From: Pachyseris speciosa
Taxonomy: Eukaryota > Cnidaria > Anthozoa > Scleractinia > Pachyseridae
Length of the DNA stretch: 64,000 nt
Assembly (NCBI GenBank): GCA_016490735.1
Contig: JAEMWC010000190.1
Span: forward strand, 248,501-312,500
Reading direction: 5' to 3'
Positions 33,971 to 64,000 of the stretch are shown here, piece by piece. The notes below the pieces were generated by a model, which was given only the letters and a program-made list of their open reading frames with translations, made no database searches and had not been told where the DNA came from. The position numbers were made by a program, and so were the translations under genes. Within the stretch, counting starts at the first letter, position 1. Each line of letters begins with the position of its first letter.

Positions 33971-34217
33971 GCTCCCAGTTGTCGCTGACACTGCTTTTGA
34001 CTGAAGGATCAATGCCAATGGAATTCCAAACTCTTGAAGTTGCATTTTTCTGGTGTGAGTCGTAAACAATCTAGTTTGTTGTTTAACTTAATAAGCATTA
34101 ATTATTAAAAGTAGCCAAGGGAACAGTTTCGTCTTAAAAGGTAAATGATATTAAGATTGAAAAGTCAATGAGCAGTTTTCATAGAATTGTAGGGCTAATT
34201 CTAGCCTCTTTTGGATA

Positions 34218-34223
34218 AATAAA
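34218..34223 (+). promoter_or_regulatory. poly(A) signal for isoform 2 of transgelin A
   Basis: AATAAA lies about 250 nt after the stop of the distal last exon, followed by T- and GT-rich sequence. It supports that exon being a working 3' end. Confidence 0.5.
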
Positions 34224-35207
34224 CTGTGTTATTTGAACATCAGTGTCTCGTTGCCTCACTACCACTGCAGTATGTAGATTGTCACAGTCTATGATCACTT
34301 AATGCCTTTACATTTACAATTTTGTACATTATCTTTTTCATACTGGTAGCCTTTTAACAGTTGCTATTGTTGTTGTTGTTGTTGTTGTTGTTGCCTTTTT
34401 TGTTCGGGGGAGGGGTGGGTAGTATAATAGCAATTCATCTTTGCCTGTGGTACTGCCTTTTGTTGATCTTTTATTTGAAGAACATTTTGATCACAATTAA
34501 CCTTACGGAGAAAGCTAATTAAAGCTTAGTAACAGTCTGTCTAGTTAATAAAAAACATTCTGTGCATGATTTCCCGGCAGTTAAGTGTGGAGTTAGACAC
34601 TATACTTATCCTAGAGTTTGGCCTTAGCTATAGACTCCTTTCAGTTGATTCCCAATGTGGAGGGCAAAACAACAAGATTGTTTTGCATTTGAAAGGTTTG
34701 TTTCTCTCAGGAGAGAGAACATGTTTTGTCCTCCAGAAAGGGGTCTATAGTTGTCTTTATCCTGACAGTAGACTGCAGAACAGGGTCGAATTTAACTGTC
34801 GTAATCATTGGCATTGTCATGTCTCATGAAATCACCTGATTGGTTCAAATTTTTAGGTTGGCCTGGGTTTTAGTCTCTTGTTGCTTGGTTTTTGCTCTGG
34901 TTGTTTATGTAACCTAACCCTGGGTCATTTTATGTAAACATGGGTACAGATTATGTTCACCTAAACAAAATAGAAATGGCTTTGAGACTCCTTTGACTTG
35001 TTTATTATTTTGTAAACTAATGGCAACAGTTTGAATGTCACTCAGAAAGTGCTTATAACCCTTTTGTGTGGTTTGTAATCATTCTCAAACTGTTGATTGC
35101 TCTCTAACTTTGCATGTTATGTGTGCATCATGTAACAGAACTGTCACCTGATTAGTGGGAGTTAGTTTCTAAAAAAACTGTGGTGCTGTGTTGGTGGGGC
35201 AGTGAAA

Positions 35208-35335
35208 CAAAAAAATTTGGTTTATCATCTGAGTTGATAATGTAAATTGACCACCATACAGGGACAGAGCTTTTTGAATCCCTGTACAGTGGCCAATTAA
35301 CATTGTCAGCTCCGTTGATAAACCAAATTTTTGTG
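35208..35335. mobile_element. short hairpin MITE
   Basis: AAAAAAATTTGGTTTATCA, GTTGATAATGTAAATTG and the centre CAGGGACAGAGCTTTTTGAATCCCTG mirror each other over about 125 nt, ending TGATAAACCAAATTTTT. Confidence 0.6.
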
Positions 35336-35954
35336 TCACCTGATTAGCCATTCCCATATTTTTTCCATTTCCCATCCTCCCTCCCTCCCTCCCACCCACC
35401 CAGTTATTCAAAAAAGTAAAAAAGAGAAAGTTTCTTTTAGAGTGATAGTTTGTAACTTTGTGTTAAAAAAAATTATCCATTTCACTTTATTACTTTATCT
35501 GACAAAATTTTCTTTCTCGGCCTTTTCTTGAACCGACTGAAGACCCACTTTTCCGAAAAATGAAGGTGATGAGACGAAACATTTTATCAGGGGATCACTC
35601 GTGACTCTAGGTGTGGTGCATGGGGGTGGATTTTAATTTTCGGTATTTCTCTTTTCTCTCATTTAGTACGTGTCTGGGAAACAAGACTACCCTTTCGTGT
35701 TATGTTTTCTTTGCTCGTTTAGGAAGGATTTCCATCGTTTTATTAAGGGGAGGAACAGTGTGGGCGAAACGAGCGCGAAATTGTTTCCTAAGGCCGATTG
35801 AGTGTTCTGCGATGCTAGAGTATAGAGAGGGCACTATTAATAAAAAGAGGGTCTCGCGCGATCCGAAGATTGTGCTGCTCGCTCATCTGGTACGTGATAG
35901 GCGTCTTCAATTGGCATGCTGCCTGAGTCATGCACTCTACTTGTGACAATCATT

Positions 35955-36590
35955 TTACCTGGGTTCGGACAAAACAAACTTCCAATCAACACGGTTTCAT
36001 GACCTCGAAACCGCATCAAAAGCGACACGGTTTCGAAGTGTTTACACGGAACCTATCCAACCGTTAACGTCATGGCGATCTTGTTCTCAGGCATTCTTCT
36101 GAAAGCATAACAGACATAACACCGTCCAAAAGGTTGTTCCACCAACGAACACGAGCTCTCCCAGGCCGAACCCAGAATCTTCGGTTTGCTTTTCTATTCG
36201 GCGCTACTTTGGAGCGTATCGACTGAAAAGTCAACATTTCAAGACATCTCTGCCTGTTATTACGATATGCCTCTCGGTTTATAGAGAGTAAAATATATAA
36301 AAGCTGAAAAAGCGAACTTAAATTGTGATTGTGCAACAAAGCTCTGCACTCCGGGCGAATTTCACCATATTTTTACCCTTCGCGAGCCAGGCAATTAGCA
36401 CAAATATGGGTAACCGTGTTTAAATCGATGCGGTTTCGTCGTTTACACGACCAATGAAACCGTATCGTTTTGGAGTGGAGCGTTTTCAAAACGATCCGGT
36501 TCTGGTAGCGAATTCGACCGGCGCCGTGTAAACGAAAGGCGTAACGGCCATATTTAACTTCTTTCAATCTCTTCTCCTCTCTCAAATTAA
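35955..36590 (-). pseudogene. Harbinger-type transposase N-terminal fragment in a decayed element
   Basis: Minus-strand frame 36339-36070 contains KANRRFWVRPGRARVRWWNN, which resembles the start of PIF/Harbinger (HARBI1-like) transposases; a shifted frame continues EE.LREN-like. The DDE catalytic core is absent. AAACCG/CGGTTT and GTTTACAC phrases recur on both sides, suggesting subterminal repeats, but I could not fix the ends. It lies about 0.2 kb upstream of paralogue B. Confidence 0.4.
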
Positions 36591-36794
36591 CTAACCCCGG
36601 AGGCTGAGTTGTAAAAGCTTAAAAATTCATGGAATACTTAGAAATTTTACTGAGGCGTGACTGCGTGACGTAGAAACAACGTCACTCACGGGAATTACTT
36701 GCATATAACCTTCGGTAAATTTGCTGTGGAGACACTTCTCTTGACGCCTAAGTCTCCGACGTTTTCGCACATATCGGTGTAATTAGGCAACACA

Positions 36795-56556
<19,762 letters not shown>

Positions 56557-56735
56557 GCTCAAGACCTCGAGCGGCATCTCTAACCAGCGGATTCGTTTTG
56601 TCAGGTCTTTAAAGGATACAACTTAAGTTAATACAATGACGGGGCTTGTTTTTGTACTTTGTAGCGTTGACATAAAAGTTTAATTTGCATACAGTGGCAT
56701 ACAACAATGGACCTAGCAATTTGTAGTTTTATACA

Positions 56736-56741
56736 AATAAA
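56736..56741 (+). promoter_or_regulatory. poly(A) signal of transgelin-like paralogue B
   Basis: AATAAA about 180 nt after the stop codon, fitting a short 3' UTR. Confidence 0.55.
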
Positions 56742-57165
56742 CTCTTGCCTTTTGTCATGAAAGGATTGTCTATTTCACTTGTTCCCCCCCCCCCCCCCCC
56801 GCAACACTTCATGACACTTTGATCGCACTCCGATCTGTCGTCTTTCCTCCGAACTGAACTGCACTTGGTCCTACCCAGACCGTCGTCTTCTTTCCTATTG
56901 TAAGATACGCAAAATTGCAAACACGAAGCTTTGAGAGCGTGTTAGCATCTCGTATTCTGTAGAGAAGGGGCGTGTTAAATGAGTAATGTTTAGTTCGTTT
57001 GTATGGCCATCTCTTGGTTAATGCCAATCCCCCTTATTTGTCAGGTGACTCAATTTCTTGTGGTCTTTTCAGGGGAATATGTTGCATAACCCGTGATGAT
57101 TATTCACTGTCTGAAATTGGTGAAGTGAGAGGGGAGAGTGGGACTGAAACAATACCTGATAACAA

Positions 57166-57540
57166 TTGGCCATGTTCTAAACGAGTAAGGGTCTGGGAAC
57201 GAATCCAAACTTCATTGAAAATGAATGGCATTGAACTGAATCAATTCTCATATGAAAGGGTATCTCAAATTAAGTACTTTCAGCAAGTTTGACCATGTTT
57301 GGTCGAAAAGTCGCCAGTTGACATGCATTTCGATTTTTAAAAGTCCCTCCAAACCATACAAAGTCTCTAATTTTCACAATTTTCAAAAGCTTGTATCAGC
57401 TCCAATTCAACTGAACAGCGTCAAAGTTGGTAAGGTGACCATTTTTGAGATGCTCTTTCATGCAGCGTAAACAATTCTTTACCAATCGATAAATTTTAAA
57501 ATTCATTCTAAGGCCCTCACTCGTTTAGAACATAGCCAAT
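57166..57540. mobile_element. MITE with ATTGGCCATGTTCTAAACGA ends
   Basis: Right end is the inverted TCGTTTAGAACATAGCCAAT, one change; AGGGTCTGGG/CTAAGGCCCT follow inside. About 375 nt, non-coding. Confidence 0.65.
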
Positions 57541-58585
57541 AGCAAAACAAAGGAACATATTCTTGTGAACATATTCCCCTTGACTTAGCTAGTCTCCCAT
57601 TACTTGTAACCTTTAAAGAAGAAACAAAACAGACGAAATGTCAAAATTCTCTTCTCTAAGGAAGTATACCTTAACCTGTTACGCTCGTCGTCATCGCCTT
57701 GAATGATCTGAAGTTGGGCGAACGTCAAGCCCCCGTGTTCCTCCCCACTGCACAGAGCGAAATACTTGCCAAATAAATAAACGAGCGTGTGAACAAGCGT
57801 CTTGGCATCCTTGTCTCCCAAGAGACCCTTTGACCACAGAATTTCATCTTCACCTTCGGAAACTGTTTTTGCTTGTTTTTGTCGATTTCCCTGATGACCA
57901 GCTCATGTCAAAGCCTTCATTTGAGCGTTAAGAGAGTCTTGAAACAGTTCGTAACGCGGGTCTTGGAACAGCTCCTGCATTTCATTTTCTCTTGAAAACC
58001 TTTGAATTAATTCCAACATTCAAATGACAAAGCGTTTTGGGAGGGTAAAACGTACAAAGGAAATCCAACTCCCGAGAAAGAGCTTCCAAAGACGCCAAAA
58101 GCGCTGCTTTGGGTTAAAAACAATTCTTCTTCGGGGTCGGCGCTCACTGCTCCCAAAACTTAGTGTTTACTAACACCGTTTTTGTTCGCGTTTCAAGCAA
58201 TCCAAAATTCCCTCTGCTCATTACACAAATATATGTCGTGGAATATTTTGTGAATTTTTTTGTGATGTTTTCGTATATTTGGGAGGAGATAATTTTTCTC
58301 AAAGGATTAGTTAAATTTAGGAAAATAGGACAAATTGAAGATTTAATGAAGGTTTAAAACTGGAATTTGAAGTTACAAATTAGTAGACGGACACCAAACA
58401 GGTCCCCAGCAACCCGCAGTGCCCTTGCGGGGTGTTAACTGTCTGGTGATGTTTCAATACAATTCTTAAACATTTCAATCCCTTCTTCAAACTCCTTAAA
58501 ATTGCACTCAAATTCACGTCTACCCCCACCGCCTTAAGAATCCCAACTGTTAGGAGGCAGACCAGTTGGCTACGTGTTCATTGCT
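57541..58585. other. stretch with no supported feature
   Basis: No TIR pair, splice-linked exon or reverse transcriptase trace that I can support. Frames at 57600-57821 (-) and 58163-58357 (+) have no recognisable motif. Confidence 0.35.
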
Positions 58586-58587
58586 TA

Positions 58588-58728
58588 TAGGTGGTTTGCA
58601 TGTGACGTCATCGCCGCTATGCTGGTGGACGTATATCTCTCATTAGCTCCTTTTGTTTGTCCACCAGCATTTGTTCGTTTCACCATTGTTATCTGTGTCT
58701 CTATAGATTGGCTGCAAACTACCTATTT
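58588..58728. mobile_element. short MITE with TAGGTGGTTTGCA ends
   Basis: TAGGTGGTTTGCA and the inverted TGCAAACTACCTA, with ATGCTGGTGGAC and GTCCACCAGCAT inside. It abuts the next element. Confidence 0.6.
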
Positions 58729-58729
58729 A

Positions 58730-59742
58730 GGGCCTCTTCATATGAGCCCGGTTGACCGGGCTGGCTCGGTTAGCGGGATGAATTTTATCATCTGTTCAGA
58801 AGGGAACAGCCCGGTTACCGTGATGAAAACACAGGGCCCCCACACAAACTGTGTGACCGTTGGATATTTTGAATTTAATTGCAATGTATGGGAATATCGA
58901 AAAGGTTCATATAATCTTAATATGCTACGGTTAATATCCACTTATACGATCAAAATAAACGTATTTTTACCTGAAATGTTGTGTATTGTCATTCTTGTAG
59001 CTGAAAACGGCGAATTTTAGTGATTTGAAGAGTTTTGCGTGCGACGTTTACCTGAGCGTATAGTAGAGAGAAAAGGGTTGAAAGATCTGATTTCCACGAT
59101 TTTGGACTGGTCCAGCGCAGAGCTGACTGTCAACAGCAAATTCCCATCGCAAAGCTTCCAAACTGCACAATGGGCAAGCTGAAAGCCAGAGGTTTCTTCT
59201 CGTACCATTATATTTGAAATCCTTCCAAAACTCGAAGCGCTAGACCTTAGGGCCTCTTCATATGAGCCCGGTTCCTGAGATCTCGCCTTACCACTAAACG
59301 CTTTGGAAAAATTTCTACGTGTTCATATGAGAGGGCGGGCTGGTCCGGTTGCCGGGATCTCGGTTTTTTCAACCGAGATCTCGGTAACCGGGCTGGAATT
59401 TTTTCCATATGAACACTCCAGCCCGGTTACCGGGATGAAAATGAGGCAATGCATTGTCGTCAGTAGAACGGACAGTATTTGATTTTGACTTCTTTTTTCT
59501 TCTATTTATAGTTCGGAATAATTTCTTTTGATAGTTAAAGTAAAGATAAAGGATTTTGAGGTTTCTAAAACCGATAAAAGCGAAAACTCGCACCAGACTT
59601 GTTCGTTAAATGTCATGCGTGAATGGTCGCGTCACCACTTTTCAGCACGGTAACCGGGATATAATTTCCCATGTGAACGGATGATAAAATTCATCCCGCT
59701 AACCGAGCCAGCCCGGTCAACCGGGCCCATATGAAGAGGCCC
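58730..59742. mobile_element. Harbinger-like MITE cluster, about 1 kb, nested copies
   Basis: GGGCCTCTTCATATGAGCCC begins it and the inverted GGGCCCATATGAAGAGGCCC ends it, with TTA at 58727-58729 and 59743-59745. The same end recurs at 59250 after TTA, and a diverged one at about 59750-59780, so at least two copies are nested. Phrases GGTTACCGGG/CCCGGTAACC recur. Confidence 0.7.
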
Positions 59743-59894
59743 TTAGAACGGTCAACCGGGCTCATATCAAGAGGTCGTAAGACCTTTTGTTTGGGTATAC
59801 ATCAAGTAACTATATAACTGGGACAAGAATGGTGCGTTTAATCTTGTTACAAAACCAGATCGGAAAAATAAGGATCGCATTCGCTTTGACTCTA

Positions 59895-60424
59895 TTGGTT
59901 ATTACAAATCTACTATAGCGTTCTATCACGAATGCCGCTCTCTTATTGGCTACGCTACTCGCTATCTATTTTGCGTATAGATAGCGAGCTATAGTGAGTA
60001 GCGGTTGTCAACAAAATGGCGGCAGCTTCTCCGCGTTTTCGAAGTATCTGTTTAGTTTTGAACAACTACAAGATTTATACTAAAACGATTAGATTATGAG
60101 CTCGCAATTTCTGATTCGAGCTGCGCCCTCATCAGCTAGCACGCGATAGAAATCTCGAGTTCATAATCTAATTGTTCATAGCGGTTGTTAACAAAATGGC
60201 GGCCACCTCTCCGCGATTTAGAAGTGTCTGCGAGGAAGATTAAGATAATTTACTTGTTTAGTTTTGAACGACTAGTAGATTTATACTAAAACAATAAACC
60301 ATTTCCGAATTACCGTTGGCCTCTTTTTCAAAGTGAGTCCTGGTACTCATCCTTTCATATAAAAATAAGTTTTCATTCACATACAACTTAAACTCATTTT
60401 CATACCAATGGTTGAGCACTAGGC

Positions 60425-60470
<46 letters not shown>

Positions 60471-60545
60471 GATTATTCGCAGTCGATTTGCGTGATGGCT
60501 GATGAGAGAGCGCGATAGAAATCTCGAGCTCATAATCCAATTGTT
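59895..60545. repeat. direct duplication interrupted by a MITE
   Basis: The block GCGGTTGTCAACAAAATGGC...TTTAGTTTTGAACAACTA... starts at 60001 and again at 60181. The second copy is split at about 60297-60466 by a MITE with ends CCATTTCCGAATTACC and GGTAATTCGGAAATGG, arms continuing through GGCCTCTTTTTCAAAG. Confidence 0.6.
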
Positions 60546-60819
60546 AAATGTCGTGGTGATTTGCTCCCCCTGGGCGGACAATCATCATCCGTTCTTGGAA
60601 GCTAGCCTTTTTGGGGGCTGTTACGTCTTTCCATAACATCTATTTTATCTTGAGCGTGCTTCTCCAGAGGTGCGCGGTCAAGAAGAGCGTTAATCCAGAA
60701 TCTGGCCTTGTGTTCAAGTTCGGCTTCTCTTTCCTCCTGAAAAATCAAAGCGTTGAGACATTTTCTCGCGGCCATTGCACAGGACCTAATTAATTTTGAG
60801 TGAAAAATTCAAGGTTGTA

Positions 60820-61007
60820 CTGTGGAACCCCGGTTAATATGGACACCAAAGGGGCATGCCAAACTGTCCGCACAATCCGGGTGTCCATATTAATCAGGCT
60901 AATTTAAGAGAAAATATATGAGCTTTTTAGTTGAGAGGACAAAGGAAACCGAACGTTATAGGTGGGTGTCCGTATTAAGCAGGTGTCCATAGTGCGGGGC
61001 ACCACTG
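60820..61007. mobile_element. Tc1/mariner-like MITE, 188 bp
   Basis: CTGTGGAACCCCGGTTAATA and (reverse strand) CAGTGGTGCCCCGCACTATG, with GGTGTCCATATTAA phrases inside, flanked by TA. CAGTGG...CC ends with TA are typical of mariner relatives. Confidence 0.65.
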
Positions 61008-61121
61008 TATTAGCTGTTGTGGCAAAACCTAAAGTGCATATAAAACCACAGGGGACTATTCATAAAAAAATTAAAAATAAATTTAAAAAAAACTCAAACT
61101 GCCAATCAGTACTCTCAAAAC

Positions 61122-62841
61122 TACTTGTAACAGTATCGTAAATACTCTTTGTCTTTGGCCATCGTAGCTTAACAAGAAATAACACACAAACTGCGGTGAT
61201 AAACATGACAATAGAACGCATTGTTGGAAAACAAAAATAAAACTATATCGTTTAACTTGACGTTTCGTATGTTTCGACATACATCTTCAGAAGTGACCGT
61301 TAGGAATAAAAGTAACAACTAAATTTTAAATTTAAGATAAGTAACTAATTAACAATAACCTTGGCAGAAGCTAAAACTAATTTGCATATAAAAGATGCAA
61401 ACTAATAGAGATACAGCTTTTCGCTGCTTACATTTTCATTTAAGGTAGGCTTCAATTCTCTAATTAGTAGAGTCTCCTTTATCTTGCAATGAGTATCTGA
61501 CCGACCTTTCGCTAATATCTCAAAGTGGTCCCATTTTAAGTTATGACCAGTTGACGTGACGTGGTCTGCGATAGCAGATGCATGACAGCTACTCGTGATC
61601 GCTTTAAAATGTTCAGTTTTTCTGTCATGCAATCTGCGTTTTGTTTTTCCAAACCAAACAGAAGGGCGAGCGTTGTTGGTTTCGATACGTTGACGATACC
61701 TTCACCTTGTTCGACAGTAAAAGCACAGCAACTCAGTTTCTACACTACCTCAATAACTGTCACTCAAATATCAAATTCACCGTTGAACTTGAAGAGAACA
61801 ACACAATCCCTTTCCTGGACATTCTCATCAAACGCCACAGTCAAACTTTCTCAACATCCATTTACCGAAAGAAGACCTTTACCGGCCTGTACACAAAATG
61901 GGACTCCTTCACACCTAGGAAATATAAAGTAAACTTCATCCGCACGCTCACTTTTCGTTGTTTCCGCATCTGTTCGTCACCTTCTCTTTTGCGGTCTTGT
62001 TTAAATGAACTGAGGAAGCTGTTGTTACAAAACGGTTACCCTGCTGGTGTTGTCAATTACAACATTAATGATGTTCTGAACAGGTAACAAAACAGACCGA
62101 AGATTCCAACCACCACAGTCCCCAAAAAGGAAATAATCTTAGTTCTACCTTATTTAGGAGTACAAAGCAAAATTATTACCAAACAGCTGAAGACCTGCAT
62201 TAGTAAATTTTATGGCTGCATTGATCTTAAGGTTATTTTCCAAAGCACTCATCGCATTAAGTCTCTTTTTCCCTACAAAGATAGACTTAACCGTTCCCAA
62301 ATGTCAAAAGTTGTTTATAAGGCTAGCTGTTGGGACTGCCAGGATTTCTACATTGGAAAAACAAAACGCAGATTGCATGACAGAAAAACTGAACATTTTA
62401 AAGCGATCACGAGTAGCTGTCATGCATCTGCTATCGCAGACCACGTCACGTCAACTGGTCATAACTTAAAATGGGACCACTTTGAGATATTAGCGAAAGG
62501 TCGGTCAGATACTCATTGCAAGATAAAGGAGACTCTACTAATTAGAGAATTGAAGCCTACCTTAAATGAAAATGTAAGCAGCGAAAAGCTGTATCTCTAT
62601 TAGTTTGCATCTTTTATATGCAAATTAGTTTTAACTTCTGCCAAGGTTATTGTTAATTAGTTACTTATCTTAAAAAATTTAAAATTTAGTTGTTACTTTT
62701 ATTCCTAACGGTCACTTCTGAAGATGTATGTCGAAACATACGAAACGTCAAGTTAAACGATATAGTTTTATTTTTGTTTTCCAACAATGCGTTCTATTGT
62801 CATGTTTATCACCGCAGTTTGTGTGTTATTACTTGTAACAG
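61122..62841 (+). mobile_element. Penelope-like element with inverted ends and 12-bp flanking repeat
   Basis: The plus copy (61653-62830) encodes reverse transcriptase from just before the catalytic motif (FRYVDDTFTLFD, then NNTIPFLDILIKR). It continues into a GIY-YIG domain (VVYKASCWDCQDFYIGKTKR) ending at 62603. One in-frame stop (TAA 62085) separates them. A minus copy of the GIY-YIG part and 3' end (61652 to about 61183) is joined head to head. Both outer ends carry GAAGATGTATGTCGAAACAT. TACTTGTAACAG stands at 61122-61133 and 62830-62841. The N-terminal reverse transcriptase is missing, so it cannot be active. Confidence 0.8.
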
Positions 62842-64000
62842 GTGCCAATTTCACACTCTAAAACTATGAGCGGACTAAAGGGTACCTTTTGGTCCACCCT
62901 TGATTTTATAAACGGAAGGCCATGATCCAAAGAGCAAGCATTCTGCTGTGTTTTATGGGCAGTAGCAAAGCTCCTTTTAAAGTGCGCATGAATCGAAATT
63001 CATTTTCTTTCTTTCTGGTGTAATAAGAAATATTTTGATGGGAGAAGGGGGGGTGGGGGGGGGAATAATTTACTTTAAGTAGCGGGAACTTATTTTAAAA
63101 TACGGCGAAAGTTGCATGGGCCTTTCTCACCAAAATTCTAAACAAGGACCTGGGTTCTTTTGAATAGCCGTAACGTCATTCGTGTGTACTCAGTCGAGTA
63201 CGTCACTCTGTTTTTGTGAGTTCTGCCACGTTTCACGCCTGAACATACACATGAATGGCGTCACAGAGACCTTTTGGCCGCGCGCAAAGAGTCAAAAATT
63301 ATACAGGCCACGGCGGAGTTTTGGACCCCAATGAATAGCGAATCCTCTTCACGAAAAGGGTGAAATATGGGAAATATAAACTACGTAAAAACGTAAAAAA
63401 AAATTGGTAATGAATTTTCGATTCATACGTACTTTAAATAAGCTTCATCTAAAGCACCTTTTTCTTCCCAGCAGACCACTACTACCAATTACAGCAGTTC
63501 GTGTACACCCAATTGTTCCCACAATATGCTTCATGCACTTGTCTCATTCTTCTCATACTTTTCTGGAGTGGGTCGATTACAGTACCGTGCGTTATGGCCA
63601 TCCGCCGAACCAGTGTTGGCACTTTCTCTTTAGTGGCAAATCAAATTGACGACAACTATGCAACGTAGAGTCACCAAGTGCCATACCTGACTGCTTTGAC
63701 CATGCCAGTTAAACGGAAGCTAGCTTATATGCTATCAGACCAATCAAAAACAGCCTCAAACGACCGTGGTACCTGAATAGAGGCTTTAGTAAGGTAGGGG
63801 GGGGGGGGGGGTGAGGGGTGATCTCTTGTATGTAAAGGTAGGAATGAACCGATTGTCGAGTTTGAATCTGAGAAGACTTGACTAAGTTTGATGGGCTGTG
63901 ATTTGGTGTGATACCGCTCAAATTTTCCTGAAATCATGTTCTTACGGTGTAGATATTCTTGTGCATTCCGTTAGCCCTTATCACTGACTAGCGGCTGTTA
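62842..64000. other. right end of the window, nothing firm
   Basis: Two poly-G runs (about 63045-63062 and 63798-63811). An ATG at 63254 reads MASQRPFGRAQ, faintly like the first exon of the transgelin genes, but without the matching donor. No other signal. Confidence 0.35.

Noticed and set aside
63254..63337. First exon of a third transgelin gene (MASQRPFGRAQ...)
   Set aside because: Only a few residues resemble exon 1 of A and B, and no donor stands at the equivalent position; downstream exons would be outside the window.

Overview
The window looks like nuclear DNA of an anthozoan cnidarian, most likely a stony coral (an inference from AT-rich introns, many short GT-AG introns, and dense MITE, Penelope, LINE and tRNA-SINE debris; no species call is possible). 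All three host genes I can support lie on the + strand, and almost everything between their exons is transposable-element sequence, often nested.

Genes. (1) 841-16306: a ten-exon homologue of vertebrate C11orf65 (protein MFI), about 407 residues with an IQ motif, whose exons join in phase. (2) 20703-33970: a transgelin/calponin-family gene (paralogue A). Five shared exons are followed by two complete alternative last exons (30418-30615 and 33773-33970), both 198 nt and phase 0, giving two predicted 205-residue isoforms with different calponin-repeat tails. (3) 36795-56556: a second transgelin-like gene (paralogue B, 195 residues) with the same exon plan and a 15 kb first intron filled with nested transposons.

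Mobile DNA by region. 0.2-3.1 kb: tRNA-derived SINEs, a Penelope-like element with a tandemly duplicated GIY-YIG endonuclease domain, and an inverted Penelope end. 4-15 kb: MITEs in the introns of gene 1, two with clear target-site duplications. 16.4-20.7 kb: Harbinger-like MITE, SINE, Penelope and LINE remnants. 23-30 kb: Harbinger-like MITE, SINE and a LINE 3' end in gene A. 35.9-36.6 kb: Harbinger transposase fragment. 38.5-44.2 kb: a palindromic foldback element, a head-to-head tRNA-SINE array, and a 3.6 kb long-TIR element with a 9-bp target duplication inserted in one SINE copy. 45.3-50.3 kb: one LINE inserted in another, whose tail carries a Harbinger-like MITE. 51.5-56.2 kb: MITEs, SINE and LINE ends around the last exons of gene B. 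56.7-64 kb: no supported gene, but several MITEs and a Penelope element with inverted ends, YVDD reverse transcriptase, GIY-YIG domain and a 12-bp flanking repeat.

There is no sign of a prokaryotic-type system, CRISPR array or operon. The observations most worth following are the duplicated last exons of transgelin A, the long-TIR element nested in the SINE array, and the two Penelope arrangements. All homology calls come from reading translations by eye; no database search was run.
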